Counted from the stretch's first letter, positions 1-10,966 are shown. The stretch is 64,000 nucleotides of DNA from Parasulfuritortus sp036391875 (GCA_036391875.1 DASVZA010000041.1:124001-188000); one strand, 5' to 3'. Program-made: numbers and translations. The notes: generated by a model from the sequence alone, not told the origin.

Positions 1-3000
1 GAAGCGCTACTGCCGCAAACTCGCCTGAAGCCCTTTATCGACCAGATCGACCTGACGCTATCCGAAGACGGCAGCATCGTGCTGGACTACTCCGCCGTGA
101 AAGCAACCCTAATACAGGAAATCGACACCGATGCTGTCAAGGGCATCGGCGACTTGCTCGATTTCAACAGTTACGTTACTGACACGCTTGGTGAATCCAC
201 ATGGCAGGGCCAAGGCACATCTTTGCTGCATGAGACCCTTGCAACCGTACCTATGACATCCGAACTTCAGAAATTGCTGTCGGACGCCAGCATTTATTTC
301 GGCACGGATGGCACGAACGGCAACGACACCCTGTTCGCCGACGACTCAGGCGACACGCTGAATGCCTTCGCCGGAAACGACGATTTGTACAGCGGCAATG
401 GCGCGGACACGCTTATCGGCGGGTCGGGCAGCGATATCTACCATTACCAGCGCGGGAACGGTTCGGACATCCTGCTGGACAGCGCATTCGGGGAAACCAA
501 CTCCCTTCGGTTTGGCGAAGGAATTGCCGCCAGCGATATCCTGGTTACCTACGACAGTATCTTGCAAGCCGTGGTACTGGACCTCGGCGGTGGCGACACA
601 ATCCAAATCGGTCCGCTGAACGATCTGGCTGTTCAGCAGGTCGCTTTCGCAGACGGCAGCACAATCACGACCGACGAGTTGCTCAAACAGACTGGCCTCA
701 TTCAGAACGGTACGGATGGCACGGATATTCTGCAAGGCTCCGACTCAACGCTCTATGGCGATGTGCTCATGGGTAATGCAGGCGATGACTCGCTGAATGG
801 CGGAGCGGGCAATGACACTCTGACGGGGGATAACGGCAATGACACCCTGAGCGGTGGCTCCGGCAACGACACCTATGTCTACAACCTGGGCGACGGCGCC
901 GACACGATCGCAGATAGCGGCAATCCCATGTATCAATGGTGGACGGGGAAAACGGTTTATTCCAACACGAACATCCTGCAATTTGGCGCCGGCATCGACG
1001 CCACCATGCTGACCCCAGTATTCGACAGCACAACGCAAACAGCCGTCCTGACGCTGCCGGATGGCGGGCGAATCGATATTGGGACCGTGAATGATCTTGC
1101 CGTCCAGACTTTGCAATTTGCCGATGGCAGCACACTCGCCGTCGATGCGTTGTTCAGCCAGCAATTGTTGGAGCAGATCGGCACTGAGAATGCCGATGTA
1201 TTGACCGGCTCGGATTCGGCCGTCTACGGCGATCATCTGATTGGCCTGGGTGGAGACGACACCCTGAACGGTGGCGCAGGCAGCGACGTGCTGGAAGGCG
1301 GAAACGGAAACGACACGCTTGCGGGGGGAACCGGCAGCGACACCTACGTCTACAACCTCGGCGACGGAGCGGACACCGTCGTCGAAAGCAGTAGTTGGAC
1401 GGACCGGAACACGCTCAGTTTCGGCACCAACATCACGGCCGACATGCTGACGCCGCGTTTCGACAGCGCCACCCAAACCGTCACGGTTGACCTCGGAAAC
1501 GGCGACAGTATCGAAATCGGTACGCTGAACTCGCTCTCCATCCAGTCGCTGCAATTTGCCGATGGCAGTACGCAGACGCTGGATCAGTTCTTGCGTCAGC
1601 GCGGCCTCACAATTGACGGCACGGATAATTCTGACACGCTGTCCGGATCGGACTCGACCGCTTACAGCGATCATCTGTCCGGCGGAAAAGGTGACGACGC
1701 ACTTGTTGGCGGTAAGGGCAACGATACCTATGTGTTCAATCTGGGCGACGGCTTCGACACGATCCAGGATGCTTCCACCGAACAAAACACGCTTTCCCTC
1801 GGCGACGGCATCACGGCCGATTCGATCCAGCCCTGGCTGGACGGTGTCACGGGCGCGTTGTGGCTGGACTTCAATGCCGACGATGGCGTGTCCGTGGGCA
1901 AGTACGACGCCAGCCAGTCCAAGTTGTTGCTTTACGTTTCGCAGGTTGCACTCTACGACGGGACAACCACCAACCTGAGCCAGCTATTGGCACAAAAGGA
2001 TTTCCTCGTGGAAGGCGACGACACGGGTGACACCTTGCAGGGCGCCATTTCCAACCGAAACCGGATGTACGGCTATGACGGCGACGACACGCTGATTGCG
2101 GGACAGCGCGACGATATCCTCGATGGCGGCGCCGGGAACGACGCACTGATCGGTGGCTATGGCGATGACACCTTGGTCGGTGGCGCGGGCGATGATGCCC
2201 TTGAAGGGGGCGAAGGCAACGATACGTACGTCTATAACCTCGGTGATGGCAACGACACCATCTCGGACGTTAAGCGGTATAAGCAGACCAACACGTTGAG
2301 TCTGGGCTTCGACTACGGAAGCAACTTCGATCATTTCGAATACGAAGGCGGGCAACGGGGTGACTTGGTGTTTTACTTCAGCGACGGCGGCAGCGTTCGG
2401 ATCGCGGATATCAATGCCAACGACGTCGCGAACACCATGTCGATACAGCATTTCAACTGGTCCGATGGCACGAGCCTAAGCGACCAATCGCTGCTCGAAA
2501 ACGAGGTCATTTGGGTCGATGGAACCGACAACTACGGTTCCGACGGAGACCTACTGTACGGCACCAACTTCGACGACTCCATCTACGCCTACTATGGCGA
2601 CGACGTTCTTCTGAGCGGCGCAGGGGATGACGAATTGGTCGGCGGGAACGGCAATGACACGCTCTCAGGCGATGCCGGAGACGACGAGTTGCACGGCGAT
2701 GACGGCAACGACACGCTGTACGGTCGGGAGGGCAACGACTTCCTGATGGGCAACGCCGGCAACGATACGTTGCTGGGCGGCTCGGGCAACGATGTCTACG
2801 AGTTCGATATCGGCGACGGAGAAGACCGGCTTATCGACACTTCTGGCACTGACGAGTTGCGGTTCGGCTCCGGCATCGTCCAGAGCGACTTGATCTTCAG
2901 CAAGGCAGGCGTGGATTTGCGGATCGCCTTGCCGAACGGCTCGGATGCCGTCGTTGTGGAGAACTGGTTCACAGGCACCAGCACCGTCAACACGCTGGGT

Positions 3001-6000
3001 TTCGACGATGGCTCGACGCTCGATCTGACGACCATCGCCCAGGACTTGGCGGATCAGCCTGTCATTGGCACTTCAGGCGACGACACGCTGGTGGGCAGCA
3101 TCTACAACGACACCCTGGAAGGTGGACCGGGCAACGACACCCTGATCGGCGGCACCGGAGACGACATCTACTGCTTCAACCTGGGCGACGGCAGTGACAA
3201 GGTTTACGAATTGTCCGCCACTCCAGGAGAGAAAGGCAGCGACACGATCGAATTCGGCGCCAGCATCACACCCGACATGGTGCGCATGTCGCTTGAGGTC
3301 GTGAGCCTGGACGGGGGCGTGACCTGGCCGAACCAAACGTCGTTCCCCGATCCCAACGCCGACCTGATGGTGGGCGAACAGCAACGTCAGGTACTGAACG
3401 TCCAGGTTGGCGATCAAGGCGATGCAATCCAGGTCATGTCGGGCAAGGGTGCGATCGAATATTTCCGCTTCGCGGACGGGTCTACCTACACCTGGCAGGA
3501 AATGTTTGAAAACCAGGATGGGGGCACGGTCACCGACAGCAACGACGGCGCCTGGACAGACCCCTACGGAACCTGGGACGGAACTCAGTGGATACCGCAA
3601 ACCATCGTGCCACAACGCATCTTGGATGGGACCGGATTGGCTGCAACCTTCAACGGAGGTGCCGGCAACGACTTGATGTTGGGCGGCATGCAAGACGATG
3701 TCTATCTGTTCAATCCGGGCGATGGACAGGACACGATCGGCGACTTCGGCGGAACTGATGAAATCCAATTCGGCGCAGGAATCTCGGCTCAAGACCTAGT
3801 CTGGCAATACGATCCCTCCGCCACAACCCCATTCGTCTTGGACATTGGCTCAAACGGCGACTCCATTGCGATCATGAACGGAGAACAAGGCGCAATCGAG
3901 CGCTTCCGATTCAACGATGGCAGCGTGCTCAGTTTCGCCGACCTGATCGCCAGCCAAGGAGGCATCGACCTGTCGCCGGCGCCGGACACCGGCGAATACA
4001 TCGACGGCTGGAATAGCCAAGGTCTGATCGTCGGAACCGACGGCGACGATACTATTTTCGACGGCGGCAACAGCAACCTCATCATAGGCGGCAAGGGCAA
4101 CGATACGATCGAATTGAGCAACGCCAGCAACGTACTGCTGTTCCAGCAGGGCGACGGGCAGGACACGGTGGACATCACCGCCTCCTACGCTCCCGTTTCG
4201 ACGCTGCTGTTCGGACCGGACGTCGACCCGTCCTCGCTGAAAATCGAGGTTACCCAGACGGTGGACGAATGGACCGGCGCCGTGGCACAAAACATGCGCA
4301 TTGCCTATGGCGACCTCGGGGATGTCATCACGGTCAACGGCGCAGTCCCCGGCAGCAGCGGATATGGCGGCGAGTATTTCTACGCCATGAGTTCCAGTGT
4401 CGAAACCGGCTATGGCGGTGAGGTTGCGGCACTTCAATCGCGAATTCGCATTCAGTTCGTCGATGGAACGGTATGGAGTTATGACGATCTTCTGGCGCGC
4501 GCGCAGAACGTCATCGAGGCCTCCCCAGACAATCCGGCACTTATCGGCACAATGGGCAACGACACCTACGTCATCGGCGATCAGCCTGCAGAATATACGC
4601 TGCTGGATTCGGCTGACTCCGGGCACACGAACATCGTCGACTTGGCCTGGGATTATCAGGCCGGAGACATTTCCATCGACCCGATGACCGATCGCGAAAT
4701 CATGGCTACCACGCCATTCTCGGTAACGGCCTCGGCGACGGAAACACCGCCCTATGCCGTCAGCCTGGCCGGCGGCAGCCTGAGCATCGAGTTCAACAAT
4801 GGCGTAACGCTCAACATCGATGGGTTCGATCCCGAGGACCCGCTCGGCTCCAGCGCCATTCAGGAATTCAAGTTCGCCGATGGCACCACGCTTGGCATCG
4901 ACCAGATACTGGCCGTGGGCATCCACATCGAAGGTACGGAAGGCTACGACGACATCACCGGAACCGCCGCCAACGACCTTATCGATGGTTTTGCGGATGA
5001 CGACACGATTATGGGCGGCAAAGGAAACGACGTGCTTCGTGGGGGCGCGGGAAGCGATGTCTACATATTCAACCGAGGTGATGGCGCCGACGTCATCGAA
5101 GATTCGGCATTCGAACCGAACCAGCAGCAATTCGTACTCGACAGCAACGTCCTGGTCCTCGGTGCCGGAATCGCACCCTCCGACGTGTCGGTCAAATACG
5201 ATTCCTCCAACGGGCAAATCTATCTGGACATGGGTGGCGGCGACAACGTACGAATCGGGACAACGCAGGATCTGGCCATCCAATCCGTCGAGTTCGACGA
5301 CGGTACGACATGGGATGGCTGGGCGATCGTCAGCCAAATGACCGAGGGAACGGTCGCCGTAGCGAATCAGTCCGGCGATGTGGCCTATTCGGCAACCTTG
5401 GCTGACGGCTCTCCCCTACCCGACTGGCTAACCATCAACAGCGCAACCGGCAAACTCAGCGGCACGCCGGCAAACGGTGATGCCGGCTCGATCTCGGTGA
5501 CGGTCACGGCCATGGACGCTGCCGGCCAATCGGCCGAAACGGCTTTCAGTCTCGACGTGTTAAGCGCAGCCCCGATAGCCATGCCGGACATGAAGGCCAT
5601 AACCGAAGGAACAGGTGTAGCGACGATTTCCGCCGCGAGCCTGTTGGCGAACGACATCGCACCACTGGCCGGCGACATCCTTTCCATTACGGCCTTCGAT
5701 TCCACCACGGCTGACGGCAACACCGTCGGAATGAATGCCGATGGCAACCTGACGATTGACATTGGTGACCGATATCGTGCTCTCGGCACGAATCAAACCG
5801 TCTCCGACAGCTTCAGTTACACCGTGACGGATACGCTGGGCCAGACATCCTCCACGACCGTCGACATCACCATCGTCGGCGCCGACGACGCGCCGATGGT
5901 TGTATCGCCGATCGCGGACCAGGCCACTCAGCAGGATGCATCGTTCAATTTTTCCGTTCCAGCGGATACCTTCTCGGACGTCGACAATGGCGATAGCTTG

Positions 6001-8247
6001 ACCTACAGCGCCACTCTGGCGGACGGCACGGAGTTGCCTTCGTGGCTTGCATTCGACGCCAGCACCTTGACCTTCAGCGGCACCCCGCTCAACGAAGATG
6101 TGGGCATCCTGAACATGACCATCACGGCAACGGATACCGGAGGTCTGACTGCCAGCACCGCATTTGTATTGGACGTCGCGAATGTGAATGACGCACCTGT
6201 CGTTTCGGAACCGTTGATTGCCAAAACGACACTTGAAGACCAGGCTTTCAGTTACACGATACCCGCCACCACCTTCAGCGATGCCGATTTCATCCATGGT
6301 GACCGCTTGACCTACAGCGTCACTCTGTCAGACGGCAGCGCCTTGCCGAGCTGGCTGACCTTCGACGCCCAGGCGGGACGGCTTTCCGGCACGCCTGACA
6401 ATTGGGATGTCGGCACGTTGGATGTCCTGGTCACCGCGACGGACAGCGGCGGCTTGAGTGCATCCAGCCAGTTCACACTGGACATCCTCAACGTCAACGA
6501 CAGTCCCGTGGTTGCCCATGAGTTGGTGAACATGAGCGCTGTCGAAAATCAGCCATTCACGTTCTCCGTCCCATCGGACACGTTCAACGACGACGATCTC
6601 ATTCACGGTGACGTCCTGACTTACAGCGCAACCTTGGTGGATGGGACTACCCTGCCCGATTGGCTGAGCTTCGACGCGTCGACGGGCGTCTTCACCGGCA
6701 TGCCGGCTACTGCCGACATAGGCAGCTTCGATGTCGCCGTCACGGCAACCGATTCGGGTGGCTTGAGCGCATCCAGCCAGTTCAGCTTGTCTGTCGTCAA
6801 TGCGAATAACAGCCCAACCGCGGCAGACGATGCCGGATTCGCCGTGGAAGACGGCGGCCCAGTGGTGATCGACGCAACCTCGCTGTTGGCCAACGACTCG
6901 GATCCCGATCAGGGAAACGTGCTTCACATCGTCGGAGTATCGCAGGCCGACTCTGGCGCAACGGTTTCGCTGATCGACGGCCATGTCCAATACGACATCG
7001 GTAATCTTTATCAATCTCTGGCAGCGGGCCAGACGGCAACCGACACGTTCAGCTACACGATTTCAGATTTGGCCGGAGCCACCAGTACCGCACAGGTGGT
7101 CATGACCATCACCGGCACAAACGATGCACCAACCGTAGAGGCAGACACGGCCTCGGTCCAGGAGGACGGCACGCTTACCGGAAGTGGCAACGTGCTGGCC
7201 AACGACAGCGACGTCGATAGCGGATCCATTCTGTCCGTGCAGAATCCCGGAATCCTAAAGGGTAATTATGGCTGGCTGACGCTTGATGCCGACGGCAGTT
7301 ATTGCTATACGTTGAAAGACTGTTTGTCAGAGGTACAGTCTCTCGCTGAAGGCGAAACGGTCACAGACAGTTTCGCCTACATGGCTACCGATGGGATCGA
7401 CACCACTCCGGGTACGCTGGCCGTCACGATCTCGGGCGAAAACGACATCCCCATCCTGGTCAGGCCGCTAGCCGACCGGCATTTAACTCGGAACACCGAT
7501 GTCAGTTGGCAAATCCCGTCCGACAGCTTCATCGACATCGACCATGGCGACACCCTCGGCTACAGCGCGACACTGGCCAACAACGAGGCACTTCCGAGCT
7601 GGCTGAGTTTCGACGCCTCCAGCATGACCTTCAGCGGACATGTCCCGGCGACGGCGAATGGGAGTGTGGATGTACGAGTCACCGCCAGCGACGGCCACGG
7701 AGAGGCTTCTTCCGCCTCCGACGTTTTCCGGATCAGCTTCGGCTCCTGTTCCCATGACCCTGAACACGGCAGCCAATGGGATAACCATCCCAGCATGCCG
7801 ACAGGAAATCATGGCCAGGACGGTGCTGATTGCCACAGCCATCCGCAACAGTGCGACGACAGGCACGAGCATGGGAAAGACCGAGACTGGAGCGGCAAGC
7901 CGAACAAGCACGCCTATCTCGATCTTGGGCACCTCAACCAGCATTGCGGTGCACCATGCGACGACAAGGACTGGCAGCACTCGTCGCAGACGACGGACAA
8001 CACCGACTATTTCCGCAACTGGGTCGACGTCGACTTGAGGATCAGCCGCATGATGGAGGAAGACGACCGTATGGGCACATGGTCCAATTCGAACCATGGC
8101 GCCGATGTCGGTTCGCTTGGCGGGCTTGCCCATAGCACGCACGGCAAAGGAATGAGCGGCGCCGATCCTGTGTCGCTCCTGGCAGGGGCTGGAACCAACC
8201 TCAAGGGATTCCGAGGCCTGCAAGAGGGCATATGTCGTCTGGGTTAA
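1..8247 (+). CDS. Giant RTX / cadherin-like secreted protein (5' partial)
   Basis: The frame is open from base 1, so the true start lies upstream; at least 2748 residues are present. Roughly the first 1700 residues alternate blocks of GGxGxD-type calcium-binding nonapeptides with the haemolysin-related domain that ends in FADGST-like motifs. Residues about 1750-2450 hold repeated dystroglycan-type cadherin-like modules (xLPxWLxFDAxTxxFSGTP) and VCBS/tandem-95 modules containing NDAP. The C-terminal ~200 residues are rich in His, Asp and Cys, without RTX repeats. Such proteins leave the cell by type I secretion and act as adhesins or surface-layer proteins. An HlyD-type adaptor lies two genes downstream, which supports this; no ABC transporter is in view. 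The exact ligand or function cannot be read from the sequence. Confidence 0.9.
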   Translation, partial: EALLPQTRLKPFIDQIDLTLSEDGSIVLDYSAVKATLIQEIDTDAVKGIGDLLDFNSYVTDTLGESTWQGQGTSLLHETLATVPMTSELQKLLSDASIYFGTDGTNGNDTLFADDSGDTLNAFAGNDDLYSGNGADTLIGGSGSDIYHYQRGNGSDILLDSAFGETNSLRFGEGIAASDILVTYDSILQAVVLDLGGGDTIQIGPLNDLAVQQVAFADGSTITTDELLKQTGLIQNGTDGTDILQGSDSTLYGDVLMGNAGDDSLNGGAGNDTLTGDNGNDTLSGGSGNDTYVYNLGDGADTIADSGNPMYQWWTGKTVYSNTNILQFGAGIDATMLTPVFDSTTQTAVLTLPDGGRIDIGTVNDLAVQTLQFADGSTLAVDALFSQQLLEQIGTENADVLTGSDSAVYGDHLIGLGGDDTLNGGAGSDVLEGGNGNDTLAGGTGSDTYVYNLGDGADTVVESSSWTDRNTLSFGTNITADMLTPRFDSATQTVTVDLGNGDSIEIGTLNSLSIQSLQFADGSTQTLDQFLRQRGLTIDGTDNSDTLSGSDSTAYSDHLSGGKGDDALVGGKGNDTYVFNLGDGFDTIQDASTEQNTLSLGDGITADSIQPWLDGVTGALWLDFNADDGVSVGKYDASQSKLLLYVSQVALYDGTTTNLSQLLAQKDFLVEGDDTGDTLQGAISNRNRMYGYDGDDTLIAGQRDDILDGGAGNDALIGGYGDDTLVGGAGDDALEGGEGNDTYVYNLGDGNDTISDVKRYKQTNTLSLGFDYGSNFDHFEYEGGQRGDLVFYFSDGGSVRIADINANDVANTMSIQHFNWSDGTSLSDQSLLENEVIWVDGTDNYGSDGDLLYGTNFDDSIYAYYGDDVLLSGAGDDELVGGNGNDTLSGDAGDDELHGDDGNDTLYGREGNDFLMGNAGNDTLLGGSGNDVYEFDIGDGEDRLIDTSGTDELRFGSGIVQSDLIFSKAGVDLRIALPNGSDAVVVENWFTGTSTVNTLGFDDGSTLDLTTIAQDLADQPVIGTSGDDTLVGSIYNDTLEGGPGNDTLIGGTGDDIYCFNLGDGSDKVYELSATPGEKGSDTIEFGASITPDMVRMSLEVVSLDGGVTWPNQTSFPDPNADLMVGEQQRQVLNVQVGDQGDAIQVMSGKGAIEYFRFADGSTYTWQEMFENQDGGTVTDSNDGAWTDPYGTWDGTQWIPQTIVPQRILDGTGLAATFNGGAGNDLMLGGMQDDVYLFNPGDGQDTIGDFGGTDEIQFGAGISAQDLVWQYDPSATTPFVLDIGSNGDSIAIMNGEQGAIERFRFNDGSVLSFADLIASQGGIDLSPAPDTGEYIDGWNSQGLIVGTDGDDTIFDGGNSNLIIGGKGNDTIELSNASNVLLFQQGDGQDTVDITASYAPVSTLLFGPDVDPSSLKIEVTQTVDEWTGAVAQNMRIAYGDLGDVITVNGAVPGSSGYGGEYFYAMSSSVETGYGGEVAALQSRIRIQFVDGTVWSYDDLLARAQNVIEASPDNPALIGTMGNDTYVIGDQPAEYTLLDSADSGHTNIVDLAWDYQAGDISIDPMTDREIMATTPFSVTASATETPPYAVSLAGGSLSIEFNNGVTLNIDGFDPEDPLGSSAIQEFKFADGTTLGIDQILAVGIHIEGTEGYDDITGTAANDLIDGFADDDTIMGGKGNDVLRGGAGSDVYIFNRGDGADVIEDSAFEPNQQQFVLDSNVLVLGAGIAPSDVSVKYDSSNGQIYLDMGGGDNVRIGTTQDLAIQSVEFDDGTTWDGWAIVSQMTEGTVAVANQSGDVAYSATLADGSPLPDWLTINSATGKLSGTPANGDAGSISVTVTAMDAAGQSAETAFSLDVLSAAPIAMPDMKAITEGTGVATISAASLLANDIAPLAGDILSITAFDSTTADGNTVGMNADGNLTIDIGDRYRALGTNQTVSDSFSYTVTDTLGQTSSTTVDITIVGADDAPMVVSPIADQATQQDASFNFSVPADTFSDVDNGDSLTYSATLADGTELPSWLAFDASTLTFSGTPLNEDVGILNMTITATDTGGLTASTAFVLDVANVNDAPVVSEPLIAKTTLEDQAFSYTIPATTFSDADFIHGDRLTYSVTLSDGSALPSWLTFDAQAGRLSGTPDNWDVGTLDVLVTATDSGGLSASSQFTLDILNVNDSPVVAHELVNMSAVENQPFTFSVPSDTFNDDDLIHGDVLTYSATLVDGTTLPDWLSFDASTGVFTGMPATADIGSFDVAVTATDSGGLSASSQFSLSVVNANNSPTAADDAGFAVEDGGPVVIDATSLLANDSDPDQGNVLHIVGVSQADSGATVSLIDGHVQYDIGNLYQSLAAGQTATDTFSYTISDLAGATSTAQVVMTITGTNDAPTVEADTASVQEDGTLTGSGNVLANDSDVDSGSILSVQNPGILKGNYGWLTLDADGSYCYTLKDCLSEVQSLAEGETVTDSFAYMATDGIDTTPGTLAVTISGENDIPILVRPLADRHLTRNTDVSWQIPSDSFIDIDHGDTLGYSATLANNEALPSWLSFDASSMTFSGHVPATANGSVDVRVTASDGHGEASSASDVFRISFGSCSHDPEHGSQWDNHPSMPTGNHGQDGADCHSHPQQCDDRHEHGKDRDWSGKPNKHAYLDLGHLNQHCGAPCDDKDWQHSSQTTDNTDYFRNWVDVDLRISRMMEEDDRMGTWSNSNHGADVGSLGGLAHSTHGKGMSGADPVSLLAGAGTNLKGFRGLQEGICRLG

Positions 8248-8279
8248 TTCCTGCCTAGCTGGCTTGCCGGTGTAGCTCG

Positions 8280-8317
8280 GACAGTCTTCAACCTTGGGTT
8301 GAAGACTGTCTACTTTT
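8280..8317 (+). terminator. Hairpin terminator after the RTX gene
   Basis: A perfect 14-bp inverted repeat (arm ACAGTCTTCAACC plus a flanking G-C pair) closes on a 3-nt loop and is followed by CTACTTTT. It begins 33 bp after the stop of the RTX gene and ends about 20 bp before the next start, so it can end or attenuate transcription between the two. Confidence 0.75.
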
Positions 8318-8337
8318 CTGGCGGGTAGAGACAAACG

Positions 8338-9528
8338 ATGGGGCGTATTCTTTTTGCTTGGGAACTGGGTTCGAACTTCGGACATTTGGCGCGTGACCTG
8401 CGAGTGGCAGAGCAACTCCGACGTGTTGGACATGAGGTTCTATTCGCCGTACGCGATACCCGAATCGCCTCGGAGATCCTGGTACCACACGGATTTCCAT
8501 TCGTTCAGGCGCCGATATCGTCACCCAGCATCCGGCTTGTCCGGCCACTGGCCAGCTACGCGGAAATTTTGCTGGCGGAAGGCTGGGGCGACCGAACAGG
8601 ACTCCTTGGCCGACTGAGCGCATGGAGAACCCTGATCTCCTGGACCAGCCCCTTGGCGCTTGTTGCCGATCACGCTCCATCGGCATTGCTCGCCGCAAAA
8701 ATCGCCGGCATCCCTGCCGTCGCCTTCGGTAGCGGTTTCGAAATTCCTCCAGCTGTTGCTCCCTTGCCATCATTTCGGCCATGGGCACAAACACCTTCTG
8801 CCTGGCTCGAGCAATCCGAGTCGATAGTGCTCGACGCCATAAACTCAGCCATGGGGGCACTCGGGGCAGATTCACTGGAGAGCGTTTCCGGGCTCTTCCC
8901 CAAAACCTGCCTGTTAGCGACTTTCGCGGAGCTTGACCACTACGGCGAGCGTCCCGGTGCCGATTACATCGGCTCGGTCCATGGCCTCGAAACGGCTAGC
9001 ACCGTCGACTGGCCGAAGGGAGATGGAACCAGGATTTTCGCCTACCTCCGACCGAACCAGCGGGCAACCAGCGCAGTACTCGCCGCTTTGGCAGCAAGCA
9101 ATTTCAATACACTCTGCGCCGCCCCGGGTGCGGACAGGACGTTCCTCGGAAATCATACCTTCCCGAATCTATCCATACACCCCGGCCCAGCTGCGTTCGA
9201 CACTTCGCTGTCGTCTGACGGCATCATGATCCATTACGGCGGCATCGGCACGTTGGCCATGGGACTTATGGCGGGAGTTCCGCAAATCATCGTCCCCAGT
9301 ACAGTCGAGCAGTTCATTGGCGCCCAAAAGATTGATTCACTCGGCGCTGGTATCGCCTTGCCTGCGAAAGCAAACCAAGACGATGTCCGTGCGGCCCTGC
9401 TCAAGGTCAATTCCAACTCAAGCTACCGCAAGGCCGCCCACAATTTCGCAGAAAAGTATCGTCTATTCGATCCGCAAGCATCCGCTCACCAAGCCGCCAA
9501 AACCATCATCGCCACTTCATCGATCTAA
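8338..9528 (+). CDS. MGT/UGT-like glycosyltransferase
   Basis: 396 residues with the architecture of GT1-like (GT-B fold) glycosyltransferases. The N-terminal segment GSNFGHLARDLRVAEQLRR resembles the acceptor-domain start of MGT-type enzymes. Near residues 300-330 the motif HYGGIGTLAMGLMAGVPQII matches the nucleotide-sugar-binding region with its HxGG and AGxPQ elements. It lies between the RTX protein and the HlyD adaptor, and its stop is 6 nt before hlyD. It may glycosylate the secreted protein or a surface glycolipid; that role is inferred from position alone. ATG at 8338 follows a purine-rich GGGTAGAG stretch. Confidence 0.75.
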   Translation: MGRILFAWELGSNFGHLARDLRVAEQLRRVGHEVLFAVRDTRIASEILVPHGFPFVQAPISSPSIRLVRPLASYAEILLAEGWGDRTGLLGRLSAWRTLISWTSPLALVADHAPSALLAAKIAGIPAVAFGSGFEIPPAVAPLPSFRPWAQTPSAWLEQSESIVLDAINSAMGALGADSLESVSGLFPKTCLLATFAELDHYGERPGADYIGSVHGLETASTVDWPKGDGTRIFAYLRPNQRATSAVLAALAASNFNTLCAAPGADRTFLGNHTFPNLSIHPGPAAFDTSLSSDGIMIHYGGIGTLAMGLMAGVPQIIVPSTVEQFIGAQKIDSLGAGIALPAKANQDDVRAALLKVNSNSSYRKAAHNFAEKYRLFDPQASAHQAAKTIIATSSI

Positions 9529-9534
9529 AAAGCC

Positions 9535-10917
9535 ATGTCATTCCACGTCTTCACCAAAACAGATCTAGACGCTTTGGACTTTGCACCGCCCTTGCTGCGC
9601 CTCCAAAACCATCCCCCCAACCCGGTAGGCCGGGCGGTCATGATCACGCTGCTGGTCCTGCTGGCTGCGCTTCTGATCTGGGCGCTCGTCGGCAAGCTGG
9701 ATATCGTCGCCGTCGCACAAGGCAAACTTGTCCCACAAAGCTATCTCAAGATCGTTCAGCCGGCCGACTCGGGAATCGTCAAAGAGATCCTGGTCAAGGA
9801 AGGTGATGAGGTGAAAGAAGGGCAGATCCTGATGCGCATGGATACGTTGATCACCGATGCCGATGCCAAGTCCCTGCATGATGAGTATCAGCGTAAACGG
9901 CTGGCCCTGCGCCGCATCGATGCGGAACTCGCCGACAAGCCTTTCTTCACCGAGGCTGGCGATCCACCAGACAGTGCGCGCAAAGCCGAAGCCCAGTACA
10001 GCGCCAACCGCTCCGCGCTCGATACTGCATTGGCCGAGGAACGGAGTCGTCTGGAGAAAGGGAAATTCGATCTTGCCTCTGCCGAGCAGGTGAAGGTCAA
10101 ACTCGAGGAAGTCCTCCCCCATTACCGTACTCAGGACAACGCATTCGAAAGTCTCGCCAAGGACGGTTACGTGGGCACGATCGCCGCCAGCGACAAAAAG
10201 CGCGAACGCATCGAGAAGGAAGAAGAACTCAAGACCCAGGAATACTTGATCAAATCCACCCGATCCAGCATCGTTCAATCGGAAAAAAAGCTTGCCCAGA
10301 TCGTTTCCGATTACCGGCGTCAGCTATATGTCGAGCGCAATGAAACCCAAAGCACGGTCGACAAACTGACTCAGGAAATCGCAAAACAGACACATAAGCA
10401 GGCACTACTTGAACTTCGGGCACCGAAAGACGCGATCGTAAAGGATTTAGCCACGCATTCTGCTGGCACCGTCGTACAACCCGGTACAGTACTGCTTACG
10501 CTGGTTCCCAAAGAAGACACATTGCGTGCCGAGGTATGGGTATCCAATGAAGACATCGGCTTCATTCGAAAAGGTCAGGAAGCAAAGCTCAAACTGGCCG
10601 CTTTTCCATTTCAGAAGTACGGCATGGTCGACGGTGAAGTCGAATACGTTGCGGCTGACGCGGCTGACGCGGCTGACGGCAATAGCGCCACCAACAATGA
10701 GCCGTTGCCGAACGACAAATCATCCAAGACACAGCCGCTGGTTTACAAAGCCCTTGTCGCGCTAAGGACGACTCACCTGGAGATGGATGGCAGACGATTT
10801 GGCCTGGAACCCGGCATGCAAGTCTCTGCGGAAATATTGCTCGGCCGGCGCACGGTCATGGAATACCTGCTCTCACCGGTGCAGAAGGCATTTCACGAAG
10901 CGGGAAGGGAACGCTAG
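9535..10917 (+). CDS. HlyD-family type I secretion periplasmic adaptor
   Basis: 460 residues. A short cytoplasmic N terminus is followed by one membrane helix (about residues 35-55), a first lipoyl half (VQPADSGIVKEILVKEGDEV), a long alpha-helical hairpin of about 200 residues, the second lipoyl half (LRAPKDAIVKDL) and a C-terminal beta-barrel region. This is the membrane fusion protein that joins an ABC exporter to a TolC-like channel. It probably exports the RTX protein encoded two genes upstream. A threefold 9-bp tandem repeat at 10651-10677 inserts a DAADAADAAD tract in the beta-barrel region. The start is 6 nt after the glycosyltransferase stop, suggesting co-transcription. Confidence 0.88.
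   Translation: MSFHVFTKTDLDALDFAPPLLRLQNHPPNPVGRAVMITLLVLLAALLIWALVGKLDIVAVAQGKLVPQSYLKIVQPADSGIVKEILVKEGDEVKEGQILMRMDTLITDADAKSLHDEYQRKRLALRRIDAELADKPFFTEAGDPPDSARKAEAQYSANRSALDTALAEERSRLEKGKFDLASAEQVKVKLEEVLPHYRTQDNAFESLAKDGYVGTIAASDKKRERIEKEEELKTQEYLIKSTRSSIVQSEKKLAQIVSDYRRQLYVERNETQSTVDKLTQEIAKQTHKQALLELRAPKDAIVKDLATHSAGTVVQPGTVLLTLVPKEDTLRAEVWVSNEDIGFIRKGQEAKLKLAAFPFQKYGMVDGEVEYVAADAADAADGNSATNNEPLPNDKSSKTQPLVYKALVALRTTHLEMDGRRFGLEPGMQVSAEILLGRRTVMEYLLSPVQKAFHEAGRER
10651..10677 (+). repeat. Three 9-bp tandem repeats inside the HlyD gene
   Basis: GCGGCTGAC occurs three times head to tail and encodes repeated Ala-Asp-Ala. It lies in a low-complexity insert of the adaptor and could expand or contract in frame by slippage. 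Confidence 0.9.
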
Positions 10918-10966
10918 AAATGGAGTTGCTATACTGGAGCCGTTTTCGTCTGGTTCGGGGCACGCA

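Noticed and set aside
7483..8433. Minus-strand frame opposite the end of the RTX gene
   Set aside because: It crosses the terminator hairpin and has no family resemblance; it is an antisense shadow.
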